Shown piece after piece: positions 8,583 through 18,031 of a stretch of DNA of 64,000 nucleotides. The notes beneath the pieces were generated by a model, which did not search any database, was not told the DNA's origin, and saw nothing but the letters and a program-made list of their open reading frames with translations. Source of the stretch: Mycobacterium sp. D16Q14 (GTDB taxonomy: Bacteria > Actinomycetota > Actinomycetes > Mycobacteriales > Mycobacteriaceae); the NCBI GenBank assembly GCA_002013415.1, contig MAEX01000006.1, positions 124,001 to 188,000 of the forward strand. Reading direction: 5' to 3'. How positions within the stretch are numbered: the stretch's first letter is position 1; each line of letters starts with the position of its first letter. A program made the translations under genes and the position numbers.

Positions 8583-9359
8583 TCAGGCGAGCTCGGCCAC
8601 CGCATCCAGGAGCAGCCGCGCCAGATCGGAGCGGCACATGATCAGGTCCGGCAGGTACGGGTGCGGTTGGTTGTACAGCAGCGGGGATCCATCGAGGCGC
8701 GAGGCGTGCAGCCCGGCCGCGAGCACCACTCCCGCAGGTGCGGCGGAATCCCACTCCCACTGGCCGCCGCCGTGCAGATACGCGTCGGCCTCGCCACGCA
8801 CCACCGCCATGGCCTTGGCCCCGGCCGAACCCATCGGGATCAGTTCGATGTTGTGCCGTCCTGCCATTTCGGTCAGCAGCTTCGGAGGCCTGCTGGCACT
8901 CACGACAACCCGGATCGGATCCGATTCAGCGCGCGCCGAAGGAGTCACCCGGGTCTCGTCGGTGCGAAACACGGTGCCCAATCCGGGCAGCGCGACGGCG
9001 GCATCGGTGATCGACCCCCCGCTGTGTTGTCCCTCCGGGTCCGCCTGCCATAGCGCGACATGCACCGCCCAGTCGTCGCGGCCCTGGATCCCGAACTCGC
9101 GGGTGCCATCGAGCGGGTCGATGATCCACACCCGCTGCGCGCCGAGGCGGACCTTGTCGTCGACAGCCTCCTCCGAGAGCACCGCATCCGCGGGCCGTTC
9201 GGCAGCCAGTCGCTCCAGCAGCAGCGTGTTCGCACGCTTGTCACCGGCCGCGCCGAGCGCCTTGGGGTCGTCGAACCCGAGCTCGGCACGCACCTGCAAC
9301 AACAGCTGTCCGGCTTCGTCGGCGAGTTCTGCGGCAAGAGCGGCATCGGAAAGAGTCAT
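8583..9359 (-). CDS. cysQ: 3'-phosphoadenosine 5'-phosphate phosphatase CysQ
   Basis: A Mg-dependent Li-sensitive phosphatase of the inositol monophosphatase superfamily, 258 residues. The metal motif DPLDGTREF is near residue 84, an acidic EE pair precedes it (LSEEAVDD), and the C-terminal [11 protein letters not shown] motif is present. The family hydrolyses PAP/PAPS and also inositol or fructose phosphates. In mycobacteria it relieves inhibition of sulfate assimilation by PAP. It is the first gene of a leftward unit with mshC and the SDR, and is divergent from the oxidoreductase at 9415. Confidence 0.92.
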   Translation of the reverse strand: MTLSDAALAAELADEAGQLLLQVRAELGFDDPKALGAAGDKRANTLLLERLAAERPADAVLSEEAVDDKVRLGAQRVWIIDPLDGTREFGIQGRDDWAVHVALWQADPEGQHSGGSITDAAVALPGLGTVFRTDETRVTPSARAESDPIRVVVSASRPPKLLTEMAGRHNIELIPMGSAGAKAMAVVRGEADAYLHGGGQWEWDSAAPAGVVLAAGLHASRLDGSPLLYNQPHPYLPDLIMCRSDLARLLLDAVAELA

Positions 9360-9414
9360 CCGGTCAGTATTACCCGATCAGGATTTGTCACACCCCGTCG
9401 GCATACTCGCCCCC

Positions 9415-10263
9415 ATGACCGCCGCCATCCAGTACGGAATCGTCCTGACAACGGGAGACGCCGCCGACGTCGCGGAGCTGGCCGCGCTGGCCGAGGAGGC
9501 GGGCTGGGATGCCGTCTTCGGCTGGGAACCGGTGTGGGGCGTCGACGCGTGGGTGGCGTTGACAGCGGCGGCCATGCGCACCACCCGAATCAAGCTCGGA
9601 ACCATGCTCACGCCGCTGTCGCGCCGCAAGCCGTGGGATCTGGCATCCACCACTGCGACGCTGGATCGACTCTCCGGCGGCCGGGTCATCTTGTCGGTGG
9701 GAATGGGTGCACTGCATGACAATTGGCTGGCCTTCGAACGCGACCAGGGCCGCAAGGCTCGCGCCGAACTACTTGACGAGGGACTCGACGTCCTGTTCGG
9801 GCTATGGGAAGGCCAGCCCTTCAGCTACGAGGGCACGCATTACCAAGTGACGCCCACGACGCATATGGCGCCCGACCCACCGGCACAGAAGCCGCGCATC
9901 ACCACCTGGTGCGTTGGTCTGAGTGGCTCGCGTAAGTCCCTGTCCCGCGCCGCCCGCTGCGAGGGGCTGCTGCCCAACATCACCGCAGCCGACGGACAGT
10001 TCGACGTCAATCCACCGCTACTGCGATGGCTTGAGGCCGCACGTGAAATTCATTCACTACGAAGCGAATTGGGCTACGCCGGCAGCTACGACGTGGTGTA
10101 CGAGGCAACTACCGACTTCGGCGACCTCGCCGCCACACGTGAGAAGATCGCCACCCTGCACGAGGCCGGCTACACCTGGTACCTGGACTCGGATTGGCAC
10201 ACCGAGCACGACGATCCCCTCGGAGCACTACGCAGGCGGGTCGAAAAGGGGCCGCCCCGCTAG
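9415..10263 (+). CDS. LLM-class (luciferase-like) flavin/F420-dependent oxidoreductase
   Basis: 282 residues with the luciferase-like TIM-barrel pattern: an N-terminal strand, LAEEAGWDAVFGWEP, RIKLGTMLTPLSRRKPWDLASTTATLD and GRVILSVGMGA. The last two blocks usually line the flavin or F420 site. Such enzymes often use F420 in mycobacteria, but the cofactor is not proven here. The ATG at 9415 is chosen because the open frame upstream is antisense to cysQ. It stands alone and ends three bases before the convergent DUF732 gene. Confidence 0.85.
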   Translation: MTAAIQYGIVLTTGDAADVAELAALAEEAGWDAVFGWEPVWGVDAWVALTAAAMRTTRIKLGTMLTPLSRRKPWDLASTTATLDRLSGGRVILSVGMGALHDNWLAFERDQGRKARAELLDEGLDVLFGLWEGQPFSYEGTHYQVTPTTHMAPDPPAQKPRITTWCVGLSGSRKSLSRAARCEGLLPNITAADGQFDVNPPLLRWLEAAREIHSLRSELGYAGSYDVVYEATTDFGDLAATREKIATLHEAGYTWYLDSDWHTEHDDPLGALRRRVEKGPPR

Positions 10264-10266
10264 GCG

Positions 10267-10599
10267 TCAGTGTTTGACGTCAGGACACATGGTCTGGGGG
10301 GCGTACTCGACCACCGCCTTCGACGCCCACTTCGGAGACCACGGGAGCAATGTGGCGGCCGCAATGGCCTCGTCCTTCGTTCCGCCGTTACGCAGCACCC
10401 CACAGGCCATGTTCCCGGCGTGCACGTACATCGCGGCATTGCCCGCGTTATAGGGGTTCGCCCCGGGAATGTTGTCGTTGATGAGCTGCAAGAACTCTCC
10501 CTCGCCATCGGCATGTGCGGGTCCGGCAAGGCCGACTGCCCCAGCGACCGACGCGGCGAGAATTCCGGCAGCCCAAAACCGGCGGAAGTTTGTGATCAT
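10267..10599 (-). CDS. Secreted DUF732 protein
   Basis: 110 residues. A signal peptide (positively charged MITNFRRF, hydrophobic [17 protein letters not shown]) ends at the likely cleavage site AHA-DGEG. The mature part has the DUF732 pattern with two Cys (MACGVL and TMCPDV) that probably form a disulfide. A very good ribosome site (GGAGGGG) precedes the ATG. DUF732 proteins are abundant, secreted and of unknown function in mycobacteria. Confidence 0.88.
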   Translation of the reverse strand: MITNFRRFWAAGILAASVAGAVGLAGPAHADGEGEFLQLINDNIPGANPYNAGNAAMYVHAGNMACGVLRNGGTKDEAIAAATLLPWSPKWASKAVVEYAPQTMCPDVKH

Positions 10600-10644
10600 G
10601 ATGTCCCCTCCGATGAGGAGACGATCTTATTGCGCGATAGCCAC

Positions 10645-10675
10645 TGGTCGGAAGCTTTTTTCCGTAAGTTGACCA
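10645..10675 (-). terminator. Weak hairpin between two exported-protein genes
   Basis: Nested inverted repeats, TGGTC/GACCA outside and CGGAA/TTCCG inside, lie just past the stop of the leftward membrane protein gene at 10692. A run of A/T sits in the loop rather than after the stem, so it is not a textbook intrinsic terminator. Confidence 0.3.
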
Positions 10676-10691
10676 ATCCCAGTTTTCACAA

Positions 10692-11594
10692 TCACGGAGC
10701 GAACTCGCTCGTGCAGATAGCCATCGGCGGGTCGGGGAACGCGAAGGAATGAACCACCCCGGGCTTGCCCTTGCATTGCGTGGCCTCCTTCGTCCCCGGA
10801 ATCACGAACAACACGACGAACGCCTTCGGCGCCTGGCAGGAATCCGCGGCCACGAACACGGTGCTGCCCATGACCACTGCCGTCTGATAGCACGAACCGA
10901 CACGCAGTTGCGGGGCAATGCAATACGAGAAATCACCGGCCGTGAATCCGGTGTACGTCTGCCGGCATTTACCGCCCGGAACGACTTCGATCACGCGCCA
11001 CGCCGCCTTGGGGTCCGTACACGCCACCGCCTTGTAGTCCGAGGGAGCGGCCAACGCGATGCAGTCGCCGACTGCGGCCACCTGCCCCGGGGCCTTGGGC
11101 GGACCCGTCGGCACCGGAGGCGGAACAGGCATCTGGGGCAGTGGCATTGGCGCACTAGGCGGCTGTGCGGTAGGCGTCAGATACGTCGGTGCGCCACTGA
11201 CTGTGGGCAATTCGGGGTTCGCGTAGGACACCGTGGTGGTCGGCGAGCTGACCGATTGGCGCGGATCTGTGTCCCGGTTGAGGATCACCACCAACACCAC
11301 CGCGAGCACTACGACGACCGCCGCGGTGATCGAAGCGATCAGAATCCACGGCTTGGACTGCTTCTGCGACCCGAAGGGATCCTGCCCCGGGAGCCCCGGA
11401 TACATCGGGGGGACCGCGTAACCCTGTGGAATTCCGTCATACAGGCGGCCGATTGAATCGTCCGGGTAGTCCGATGGCGCATAACCGTACGGAGCCGTCG
11501 GCGGCGGCGCCTGCCAGTGCTCCTGAGTCGGCCCCTCGGATGCGCCCCACTGCCCCGCTGGTCCTTGCTGATACGGGTCATGTGGTCCCGTCAC
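10692..11594 (-). CDS. Membrane-anchored LppU-like protein with Pro-rich cytoplasmic tail
   Basis: About 300 residues. A Gly/Pro/Tyr-rich cytoplasmic N-terminus is followed by one transmembrane helix (near residues 85-107), a Pro-rich linker outside the membrane, and a C-terminal domain of about 130 residues with eight spaced Cys beginning VGDCIAL, resembling LppU-type extracellular domains. The GTG at 11594 is preferred over the upstream ATG at 11630, because AAGGGGGG lies 7 bases before the GTG and no ribosome site precedes the ATG. The function is unknown; an envelope sensor or binding role is a guess. Confidence 0.75.
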   Translation of the reverse strand: MTGPHDPYQQGPAGQWGASEGPTQEHWQAPPPTAPYGYAPSDYPDDSIGRLYDGIPQGYAVPPMYPGLPGQDPFGSQKQSKPWILIASITAAVVVVLAVVLVVILNRDTDPRQSVSSPTTTVSYANPELPTVSGAPTYLTPTAQPPSAPMPLPQMPVPPPVPTGPPKAPGQVAAVGDCIALAAPSDYKAVACTDPKAAWRVIEVVPGGKCRQTYTGFTAGDFSYCIAPQLRVGSCYQTAVVMGSTVFVAADSCQAPKAFVVLFVIPGTKEATQCKGKPGVVHSFAFPDPPMAICTSEFAP

Positions 11595-11663
11595 GTCAGC
11601 ACCCCCCTTGCCCGTCCCTTCCCGGAACATAACGCTGTGCCGACCAGGCTAGACGATCGCCCA

Positions 11664-12482
11664 TCAAAAGGCGGGCCACGGTATGGGTCTGTTGCGATCA
11701 GGCATCGGCATCACCGGCTCATCCAGCGTCGTCGCAGCACGTTGGCGTAAAGCCGCCACTTCCTCCGCCGTGATGTGGACCGACAGTGCGGCGCCCAAAT
11801 CTCCCCGCAATGCCTCCCCGAGGCGCTCCACATCAGCAAGCAACTCTGGCTCCACGGGCTTGCCCGCCCATCCCCACAGCACGGTTCGCAGCTTGTCCTC
11901 GGCGTGCAGGCAGATCCCGTGATCGACGCCGTAAACGCCGTCGGCGCCCCGCAGGATGTGGCCGCCCTTGCGGTCGGCGTTGTTCACCAGGGTGTCGAAC
12001 ACCGCCATCCGGCGCAGCAGGGCGTCATCGGCGTGAACCAGCACGATTTCCGCGCCGTCGGAGTCGAGGGCGCGCAAGATCGGCAGGTAGTCCTGCGGCA
12101 CGGCCTGCGGCAGACAGATATCGACCAGGTCGAGGGCGCCCTCGGCGAGCTCCGGCTCGTGGATCCATCGCTGCACCATGCCAACACCCGCCGGACCGTC
12201 TCGAAATACCGTATACGGCACCACATTCCAGCCCAGCTCCGCCGAAATCAGGTACGTTGCCACCTCACGCCCGGCCAAGGTGCCGTCCGGGAAATCCCAG
12301 AGCGGCCGCTCGCCTCGCACTGGTTTGTAGACACAATGCGGGCCACTTTCGACCTCGCAGAGAAACGTGGCATTGCTCGCGGATCGGATGCGCCCGATGA
12401 CGGTGAGCTCGCCGTCACGGATGGCGGCGTGATCCTCGGGGCTGCCACCGGGACCCGAGCCGTCAGGACTCGGCGTCATCAT
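11664..12482 (-). CDS. SCO1664-family protein (PI3/4-kinase-like fold), Rv2133c homologue
   Basis: About 272 residues. The nucleotide-binding region YKPVRGERPLWDFP and the catalytic-loop-like block FDTLVNNADRKGGHIL, followed by GVYGVDHG, resemble phosphatidylinositol 3/4-kinase-like enzymes. An NADRKxGH loop and a downstream DHG are usual in this family. ATG codons at 12482 and 12479 both fall inside the end of the DUF3090 gene, so the pair is coupled. The substrate is unknown. The cassette with DUF3090 and the phosphomutase is conserved in actinobacteria. Confidence 0.82.
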   Translation of the reverse strand: MMTPSPDGSGPGGSPEDHAAIRDGELTVIGRIRSASNATFLCEVESGPHCVYKPVRGERPLWDFPDGTLAGREVATYLISAELGWNVVPYTVFRDGPAGVGMVQRWIHEPELAEGALDLVDICLPQAVPQDYLPILRALDSDGAEIVLVHADDALLRRMAVFDTLVNNADRKGGHILRGADGVYGVDHGICLHAEDKLRTVLWGWAGKPVEPELLADVERLGEALRGDLGAALSVHITAEEVAALRQRAATTLDEPVMPMPDRNRPIPWPAF

Positions 12483-13053
12483 CTGCCGCCCCGGGCACCG
12501 TCCCGCGGCGATAGCCGTTGGTGCGGACGCAGATGTGTCCGGCCGGATCGAGCGGCTCCTCGCACAGCGGGCACGGAGGACGGCCCGCGGAAACGACCCG
12601 GGTGGAGCGTGTTGCGAACTGTCGTGCCGCCTCCAGAGACAGGAACACGCGAACGGCATCCGGGCCGTCCTCGGAGTCATCGAGCACCACCGAGGCGTCG
12701 AACTCCTGCTCGCTCACCGCGAGGAGTTCGACAACCACCGAGTTGGCCTCGGCGTCCCAGCCCAGCCCCATGGTTCCGACCCGGAACTCGGCGTCGACGG
12801 GCATCACCAGCGGGCTGAGATCCTCGACCACATCGGGCTCGGGCGGGATCTCGGTTCCGAACCGGCGGTGGACCTCCGACAGCAAGGTGCCGATGCGCTC
12901 GGCCAGCACAGACACCTGTTGCTTCTCCAGCATCACGCTGACGATCCGGCTCTCGTGGACGGCTTGCAGGTAGAACGTACGGTTCCCCGGCTCCCCGACC
13001 GTTCCGGCGACGAAACGGTCCGGGCTGCGGAATACGTGAATCGATCGGGGCAT
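12463..13053 (-). CDS. DUF3090 protein, Rv2134c homologue
   Basis: 196 residues. It starts MPRSIHVFRSPDRFVAGTVG, typical of DUF3090, and ends in a probable zinc-binding module CPLCEEPLDPAGHIC. The middle is acidic and beta-rich. The function is unknown. It overlaps the kinase-like gene by 20 bases and follows the phosphomutase after 47 bases. The zinc module may bind nucleic acid or a partner protein, which is speculation. Confidence 0.85.
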   Translation of the reverse strand: MPRSIHVFRSPDRFVAGTVGEPGNRTFYLQAVHESRIVSVMLEKQQVSVLAERIGTLLSEVHRRFGTEIPPEPDVVEDLSPLVMPVDAEFRVGTMGLGWDAEANSVVVELLAVSEQEFDASVVLDDSEDGPDAVRVFLSLEAARQFATRSTRVVSAGRPPCPLCEEPLDPAGHICVRTNGYRRGTVPGAADDDAES

Positions 13054-13100
13054 GGTGTCTCCAAAACTACCGGTCGATGAACCCCCTCGCGCGAAGGGTT

Positions 13101-13793
13101 CTAATCGGTCGTGCCGCCCACAGGGGCATCGGAAGCCGCCCCGGCGGGCTTCTCGGGCGGCCGGGCGCTCAGCGCGCTGGATAAGTCGGGGCCGGTGTGA
13201 TTCATGTGCATGACAAAGGGACGCAGCTCGGTGTAGCGCACCACGCTCATCGAGGCCGGATCGGCGACGATGCGCTGGAACGCATCCAGGTGCGTGCCGA
13301 GCGCGTCGGCAAGTACCGACTTGATGACATCTCCGTGAGTGCATGCCACCCAGACGCAGTCACCGCCATGCTCCTCGGATAGCCGCCGGTCGTGCTCACG
13401 GATCGCCGCGACCGCCCGCGCCTGGACCTGCGCAAGCCCCTCACCACCCGGGAACTGTGCGGCACTGGGCTGCTGCTGAACGACCTTCCACAAGGGTTCG
13501 GTGAGCAACTCGGCAATCGCGCGGCCGGTCCACTGCCCGTAGTCGACCTCGGCGAGCCGGTCCTCTACGACAGGCGTCAGGTTCAACTCCGCCGCCAACG
13601 GCGCCACGGTCTGCTCGCACCGCAGCAGCGGGGACGTGACGATCGCCCGAACCGTCACCGCACCCAGACGATCAACGATCCCGCGCGCCTGGACTTGTCC
13701 CTTCTCATCGAGCTCGACACCTGGGCTGCGGCCGGCGAGGGTGTGCGCGACATTCGAGGTGGACCGCCCGTGACGTAACAGGATGACCGTCAT
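13101..13793 (-). CDS. Histidine phosphatase / MSMEG_4193-type phosphomutase, Rv2135c homologue
   Basis: 230 residues of the phosphoglycerate-mutase superfamily. The phospho-His motif [10 protein letters not shown] is at residues 5-14, an acidic [12 protein letters not shown] block follows, and the second catalytic His is in [10 protein letters not shown]. Family members are acid phosphatases rather than true mutases in several cases, so the substrate is open. Its ATG overlaps the uppP stop (ATGA). It belongs to the uppP-phosphomutase-DUF3090-kinase-like unit. Confidence 0.88.
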   Translation of the reverse strand: MTVILLRHGRSTSNVAHTLAGRSPGVELDEKGQVQARGIVDRLGAVTVRAIVTSPLLRCEQTVAPLAAELNLTPVVEDRLAEVDYGQWTGRAIAELLTEPLWKVVQQQPSAAQFPGGEGLAQVQARAVAAIREHDRRLSEEHGGDCVWVACTHGDVIKSVLADALGTHLDAFQRIVADPASMSVVRYTELRPFVMHMNHTGPDLSSALSARPPEKPAGAASDAPVGGTTD

Positions 13794-14620
13794 GACGCGC
13801 TCACCACCCCGGCAGCCAGCAGACCCATCACCGTCAGCCCCAGAACCACGCGGTATCCGACGAACCAGTACATGCTGTGGTTGCTGATGAAGCGAAGCAG
13901 CCAGGCGACTGCCGCGTAACCGATGACGAAGGCGATCAGGGTGGCCACCAGCAGCTGCGGACCCGTCGCACTCATACCCTCAGTCACCGGGTGGAACGCA
14001 TCGGGCAGGGAGAACAGCCCGGAGGCCAGCACCGCCGGTATTGCCAGAAGAAATCCGAATCGGGCGGACGCGGGCCGGTCCAGTCCGAGGAACAGCCCGG
14101 CGCTGATGGTGGCGCCAGACCGGGACACACCGGGGATCAGGGCCAAAGCCTGTGCGCTGCCGACGATCACAGCGTCCTTCATAGTGAGCTGTTCGGTGTG
14201 ACGCACCTGCCGTCCGTAGTACTCAGCGGCGGCGATGACCAGCGCGAAGACGATGAGCGAGGCCGAGATGAGCCACAAATTTCTTGCACCCGAACGGATT
14301 TGATCCTTGAATGCCAGGCCCAACAACCCGATGGGCATGGTGCCGACAATGACGTACCAGCCCATCCAGTAGTCAAAAGTTCTGTGCGCCTTCACGAACA
14401 GTCCCCCGAACCACGCACGAAGGATGCGCCAGATGTCTTTGGCGAAATAGAGCAGAACCGCCGCCTCGGTGCCCAACTGGGAGACCGCGGTAAAGGACGC
14501 GCCCGCATCCTCATCGAAAAACACCCGCGACACGATGGCCAGATGGCCCGAGGAGGAAATCGGCAGGAATTCGGTAAGTCCCTGGACCACCGCCAGCACG
14601 ATCACTTGCAACCAGGACAT
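13790..14620 (-). CDS. uppP: Undecaprenyl-diphosphatase (UppP/BacA)
   Basis: An integral membrane phosphatase of 276 residues that recycles undecaprenyl diphosphate for peptidoglycan synthesis and gives low-level bacitracin resistance. The BacA signature [17 protein letters not shown] is near residues 14-30, and the second motif [11 protein letters not shown] with [15 protein letters not shown] follows. Seven to eight membrane segments are apparent. The start at 14620 (MSWLQ) matches the family, so a 7-codon upstream extension is dropped. It supplies the lipid carrier used by the mraY/murG steps encoded 20 kb away. Confidence 0.94.
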   Translation of the reverse strand: MSWLQVIVLAVVQGLTEFLPISSSGHLAIVSRVFFDEDAGASFTAVSQLGTEAAVLLYFAKDIWRILRAWFGGLFVKAHRTFDYWMGWYVIVGTMPIGLLGLAFKDQIRSGARNLWLISASLIVFALVIAAAEYYGRQVRHTEQLTMKDAVIVGSAQALALIPGVSRSGATISAGLFLGLDRPASARFGFLLAIPAVLASGLFSLPDAFHPVTEGMSATGPQLLVATLIAFVIGYAAVAWLLRFISNHSMYWFVGYRVVLGLTVMGLLAAGVVSAS

Positions 14621-14676
14621 TGCCGCTACTGCCGAATCCACGACAGCGACCGTACTGGACGCGGCGGCGGATCGCC

Positions 14677-15000
14677 CTAGCCGGCCAGCAGCCGGGCGAG
14701 GCGACTGATGCTCACCGGCTGCGCGTCGGCGACCAGATCACGCACCGCGGCGACGATGCTGCGTTCATCGGTGACATCGATGTCAGTGATGGGCCGGGTT
14801 CCCACGGCCACCACATCGCTGCCATCGGGAACCAGCTCGGTGAGGAAGGCCCGGTAGATCTCGACACGCAGCAACGAATCCTCGATGCGGAAAGCGAAGC
14901 TACGACCATCGCCTACCTCACCAAATCCATTCGCGTGCACGCCCGTCACGAGGACCTCGACGGTGAAGACCGGACTGTCGGCAAGCGTCATGGCTCTCAC
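14677..15000 (-). CDS. Conserved hypothetical protein, Rv2137c-like
   Basis: About 107 residues. GTG at 15000 has a GGGGG ribosome site, and an ATG at 14991 is the alternative. There are no clear motifs; the first half is beta-rich ([19 protein letters not shown]) and the end is helical. It is placed as in M. tuberculosis, between uppP and lppL, and may be co-transcribed with uppP 56 bases downstream. The function is unknown. Confidence 0.65.
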   Translation of the reverse strand: MRAMTLADSPVFTVEVLVTGVHANGFGEVGDGRSFAFRIEDSLLRVEIYRAFLTELVPDGSDVVAVGTRPITDIDVTDERSIVAAVRDLVADAQPVSISRLARLLAG

Positions 15001-15080
15001 GATAGCCCCCAGCTACCGACTGCTAGCACCGAACGCGCCGAGAAAGTCATCTCCTGCTCGGCAATCCCAGGTCGATTGCG

Positions 15081-16148
15081 ATGATGGACGCGATGAATCC
15101 TTTACCGGGCCGCGATGTGCGCGGTATTAGAGGCACTATCACCGCACTAGCAGCCGTCATCGCGGTGGTCTCGGGCGCCGTATCGGGCTGCTCAACGGGC
15201 AGCGATGACGGCAGTCCCGCCGCCCCTGCCGTCATCACGCCGGCTTCCGCAGCACAGTCACCCCCGGTCACGACGGCACCAGCGGGAACGGTGCACCGGT
15301 TCGCCGGCCGGTCCAGCGCAGTGTTGTTCGACACCTCGAGCAACACAGTGTCAGTTCTGACCAACGACGGCCGAACAGTGACGTTGTTCACGCGCGACAA
15401 TCTCGACACGCCACGTCACACCGTGACGCTCTCCTCGCCGGCGACCGCCGCCATCGGCGACGGCCACGGCAGGGTGTACCTGTCCACTACGGGCGGCTAC
15501 TTCACGGTCGACATCGCCTCGGGGCGCGCGAACAAGGTCGATATCTCGGGCCACGAAAACACCGAGTTTTCGGCCATCGCCCGTCGCCCAGACGGCCGTG
15601 TCGTGCTGGGAAACACCGACGGCACCGTCTTCACCCTCGACGCCCAGAACCAGATAACCGCCCACGCAAACGGTTTCGCTCATATCGATTCCATTGCGTA
15701 CCAAGGCAACAACGTCGCCGTTCTGGATCGCGCGCAGAGTTCGGTGACCACCCTGACCGAGGCCGGCGATGGCACCGCGCATGCCCTTCGAGCCGGCGAG
15801 GGGGCGACCACGATGCTCGCCGACGATAAGGGACGCCTGCTGGTAGCCGACACCCGCGGCGGCGCCCTGCTGGTGTTCGGATTGGCCGACTCGCTCATCC
15901 TGCGCCAGCGCTACCCGGTGCCCGCCGCCCCGTACGGACTGGCGTACTCGACCAAGCTCACCTGGGTGTCGCAGACGGCGTCCAACACGGTTATTGGCTA
16001 CGATTTGTCTACCGGCATCCCCGAGGAAAGGGCCCGATTCGCGACTGTGCGGCAACCTAATTCACTGGTCAGCGACGGATCCACCCTGTTCGTGGCATCC
16101 GGCGCGGGCGACGGAATACAGGCAATCGACATCAGGAGCATCGGGTGA
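15081..16148 (+). CDS. lppL: Lipoprotein LppL, beta-propeller
   Basis: 355 residues. A hydrophobic signal (TALAAVIAVVSGAVSGC) ends in the lipobox VSGC, so the mature protein is lipid-anchored at about Cys39. The rest consists of repeated blade-like segments such as DGHGRVYLSTTGGYFTV, DGRVVLGNTDGTVFTL and DKGRLLVADTRGGALLVFG, i.e. an NHL/YVTN-type propeller. The function is unknown. The stop overlaps the GTG of the next gene. Confidence 0.85.
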   Translation: MMDAMNPLPGRDVRGIRGTITALAAVIAVVSGAVSGCSTGSDDGSPAAPAVITPASAAQSPPVTTAPAGTVHRFAGRSSAVLFDTSSNTVSVLTNDGRTVTLFTRDNLDTPRHTVTLSSPATAAIGDGHGRVYLSTTGGYFTVDIASGRANKVDISGHENTEFSAIARRPDGRVVLGNTDGTVFTLDAQNQITAHANGFAHIDSIAYQGNNVAVLDRAQSSVTTLTEAGDGTAHALRAGEGATTMLADDKGRLLVADTRGGALLVFGLADSLILRQRYPVPAAPYGLAYSTKLTWVSQTASNTVIGYDLSTGIPEERARFATVRQPNSLVSDGSTLFVASGAGDGIQAIDIRSIG

Positions 16149-16405
16149 GCCGCGCCGCACGCAGTAGCTTTCCGTCGGGCTGGGAAAGCGAACCCGATGA
16201 CGAGTACGACTACTACCCACTGCGGCTTCCTCCGGAAATCACCAGGATCACCGCATCGATCCGGCTCTCGATTCAGGCCGAGTTCGGCGGCTGGGAGCTG
16301 ACCCGGGTCCGGGTCTATACCGACGGAAGCCGTCGAGTCCTGTTGCGCCGCAAGAAAGTCCGCGGAAACCTGGTTGGCGGGCCGTTTACCGTCCCGGTGA
16401 TCTGA
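16145..16405 (+). CDS. DUF5703 family small protein
   Basis: 86 residues, cytoplasmic, with the conserved [12 protein letters not shown] block and a basic C-terminus ([12 protein letters not shown]). It is joined to its neighbours by GTGA and TGATG overlaps, so lppL, this gene and pyrD form one transcript. The function is unknown; the family is restricted to actinobacteria. Confidence 0.8.
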   Translation: MSRAARSSFPSGWESEPDDEYDYYPLRLPPEITRITASIRLSIQAEFGGWELTRVRVYTDGSRRVLLRRKKVRGNLVGGPFTVPVI

Positions 16406-17466
16406 TGCTGTACGCCATCCTGTTGCGGCTGTTTTTTGTGGTGCCACCCGAACGGGCACACACCCTGGTCTTCGCTTCCCTGCGCGCCGCGGCCGCCTTC
16501 GCGCCGACGCGCTGGCTGATGAATCGGCTGTGCGCCCCGACCGACCCCCTCCTGGCCAGCGAGGTGTTCGGGGTGCGCTTCCCCGCCCCGCTGGGTTTGG
16601 CCGCCGGATTCGACAAGGACGGCGAGGGCCTCAAGGTGTGGGGCCCGCTGGGGTTCGGCTACGCGGAGGTGGGCACGGTGACCGCCATCGCGCAGCCCGG
16701 CAACCCGAAGCCCCGACTGTTCCGGCTCTCGGCCGACCGCGGCCTGCTCAACCGGATGGGCTTCAACAACCACGGTGCGGCAGCCCTTGCGCCCCGGTTG
16801 GCGACACGAAAGTCCACGGTGCCCATCGGCGCCAACATCGGCAAGTCGAAGATCGTCGAGGCCGCGTTCGCGTCCTCCGACTACCGGGTGAGCGCACGCT
16901 TGGTGGGGCCGGCCGCCGACTTCCTGGTGGTGAATGTGAGCTCCCCCAACACCCCTGGGCTACGCGACCTTCAAGCCATCGGCGAGTTGCGCAAGATCCT
17001 CTCCGCAGTTCTCGAAGAGACCACCGCACCGGTGCTGGTGAAGATCGCCCCGGATCTCTCCGATGCCGATATTGACGAGATCGCAGATCTGGCAGCCGAA
17101 CTGGGCCTCGCCGGGATCGTCGCCACCAACACCACCATCAGCCGCGCCGGTTTGAAGACGCCCGATGTCGAAGACCTGGGCGCCGGGGGCATCTCCGGTC
17201 CACCGGTGGCCGCCCGATCACTCGAGGTGCTGCGACGGCTATATCGACGAGTGGGAGACCGCCTGGTACTCATCAGCGTCGGCGGCATCGAGGATGCCGA
17301 TGACGCCTGGGCACGGATCACCGCCGGGGCCTCACTACTGCAGGGCTATACCGGTTTCATCTACCGGGGCGGCTTCTACGCCAAGCGGATTCACGACGGT
17401 ATCGCCCAACATCTGCGTGACGGCGGGTTCACCAGCCTGCAGGAGGCAATCGGCTCGGCCTCCTAG
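16405..17466 (+). CDS. pyrD: Dihydroorotate dehydrogenase (quinone), class 2
   Basis: 353 residues. It oxidises dihydroorotate to orotate in pyrimidine synthesis, passing electrons to menaquinone. The N-terminal helices that dock on the membrane ([19 protein letters not shown]) mark class 2. [35 protein letters not shown] with the catalytic Ser, and the FMN phosphate-site block [13 protein letters not shown] are all present. It starts inside the previous stop. Confidence 0.95.
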   Translation: MLYAILLRLFFVVPPERAHTLVFASLRAAAAFAPTRWLMNRLCAPTDPLLASEVFGVRFPAPLGLAAGFDKDGEGLKVWGPLGFGYAEVGTVTAIAQPGNPKPRLFRLSADRGLLNRMGFNNHGAAALAPRLATRKSTVPIGANIGKSKIVEAAFASSDYRVSARLVGPAADFLVVNVSSPNTPGLRDLQAIGELRKILSAVLEETTAPVLVKIAPDLSDADIDEIADLAAELGLAGIVATNTTISRAGLKTPDVEDLGAGGISGPPVAARSLEVLRRLYRRVGDRLVLISVGGIEDADDAWARITAGASLLQGYTGFIYRGGFYAKRIHDGIAQHLRDGGFTSLQEAIGSAS

Positions 17467-17487
17467 CCCGCCCCGCAAGGCGGCTAG
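17463..17487. terminator. Convergent hairpin covering both stop codons
   Basis: CTAGC-C-CGCC pairs with GGCG-GCTAG around a six-base loop. The stem contains the TAG of pyrD on one strand and the TAG of the leftward gene on the other. No T-run follows, but its position between convergent genes suggests a two-way terminator. Confidence 0.5.
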
Positions 17488-18005
17488 TGCTGTTCGTAGG
17501 TGCCGTGGATGACGGCGCGGGCGATCGCATGCCCGAACAGGTTGAAGCCCAGGTACGCAGGGGTGGCACTCTCCGACAGCTCCAGCTTCGGCACGCTCAC
17601 GGCGTGCACCGCGATGTAATACCGGTGCGGACCGTGACCGGCCGGCGGAGCCGCCCCGATGTACCGCTTGAGGCTCGCGTCATTGGCCAATGTGATCGCA
17701 TCCCCCGGCAATCCGCTTCCGTTGCCCACGCCCGCGGGCAGCTGCGTCGTGGTGGCGGGCAGGTTCGCCACCGCCCAGTGCCAGAAGCCCGACCCGGTAG
17801 GAGCGTCGGGGTCGTACACCGTGACGGCGAAGCTCTGCGTTTCCTCGGGGAATCCGGACCAGCTCAGCTCGGGCGAAACGTCCTGTCCCCCAGCACCCAG
17901 GATTCCGCTCACCTGCTCGATGCCGAGCGGCTGTCCGTCGGTGACACTGGCAGATGTCAGGGTGAAGGTCGGCAGCTGCGGCAGGGAGTCGTAGGGAGAG
18001 GCCAT
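17484..18005 (-). CDS. YbhB/YbcL (Raf kinase inhibitor-like, PEBP) protein, Rv2140c homologue
   Basis: 173 residues with the PEBP signature: [42 protein letters not shown] and [12 protein letters not shown], which line the phosphate/anion pocket. There is no signal peptide. PEBP proteins bind phospholipids or phosphotyrosine-like anions; the bacterial role is unclear. It ends convergently against pyrD. Confidence 0.9.
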   Translation of the reverse strand: MASPYDSLPQLPTFTLTSASVTDGQPLGIEQVSGILGAGGQDVSPELSWSGFPEETQSFAVTVYDPDAPTGSGFWHWAVANLPATTTQLPAGVGNGSGLPGDAITLANDASLKRYIGAAPPAGHGPHRYYIAVHAVSVPKLELSESATPAYLGFNLFGHAIARAVIHGTYEQH

Positions 18006-18031
18006 GTGGGCGTCCTTTCAGTCGGGTGTGA

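Noticed and set aside
8638..9420. Long plus-strand frame running into the LLM oxidoreductase
   Set aside because: It is antisense to cysQ, Ser/Arg-rich and without family sequence until the ATG at 9415.
11775..12818. 347-codon plus-strand frame
   Set aside because: Antisense to the SCO1664 and DUF3090 genes, low-complexity Arg/Gly/Pro composition, no ribosome site.
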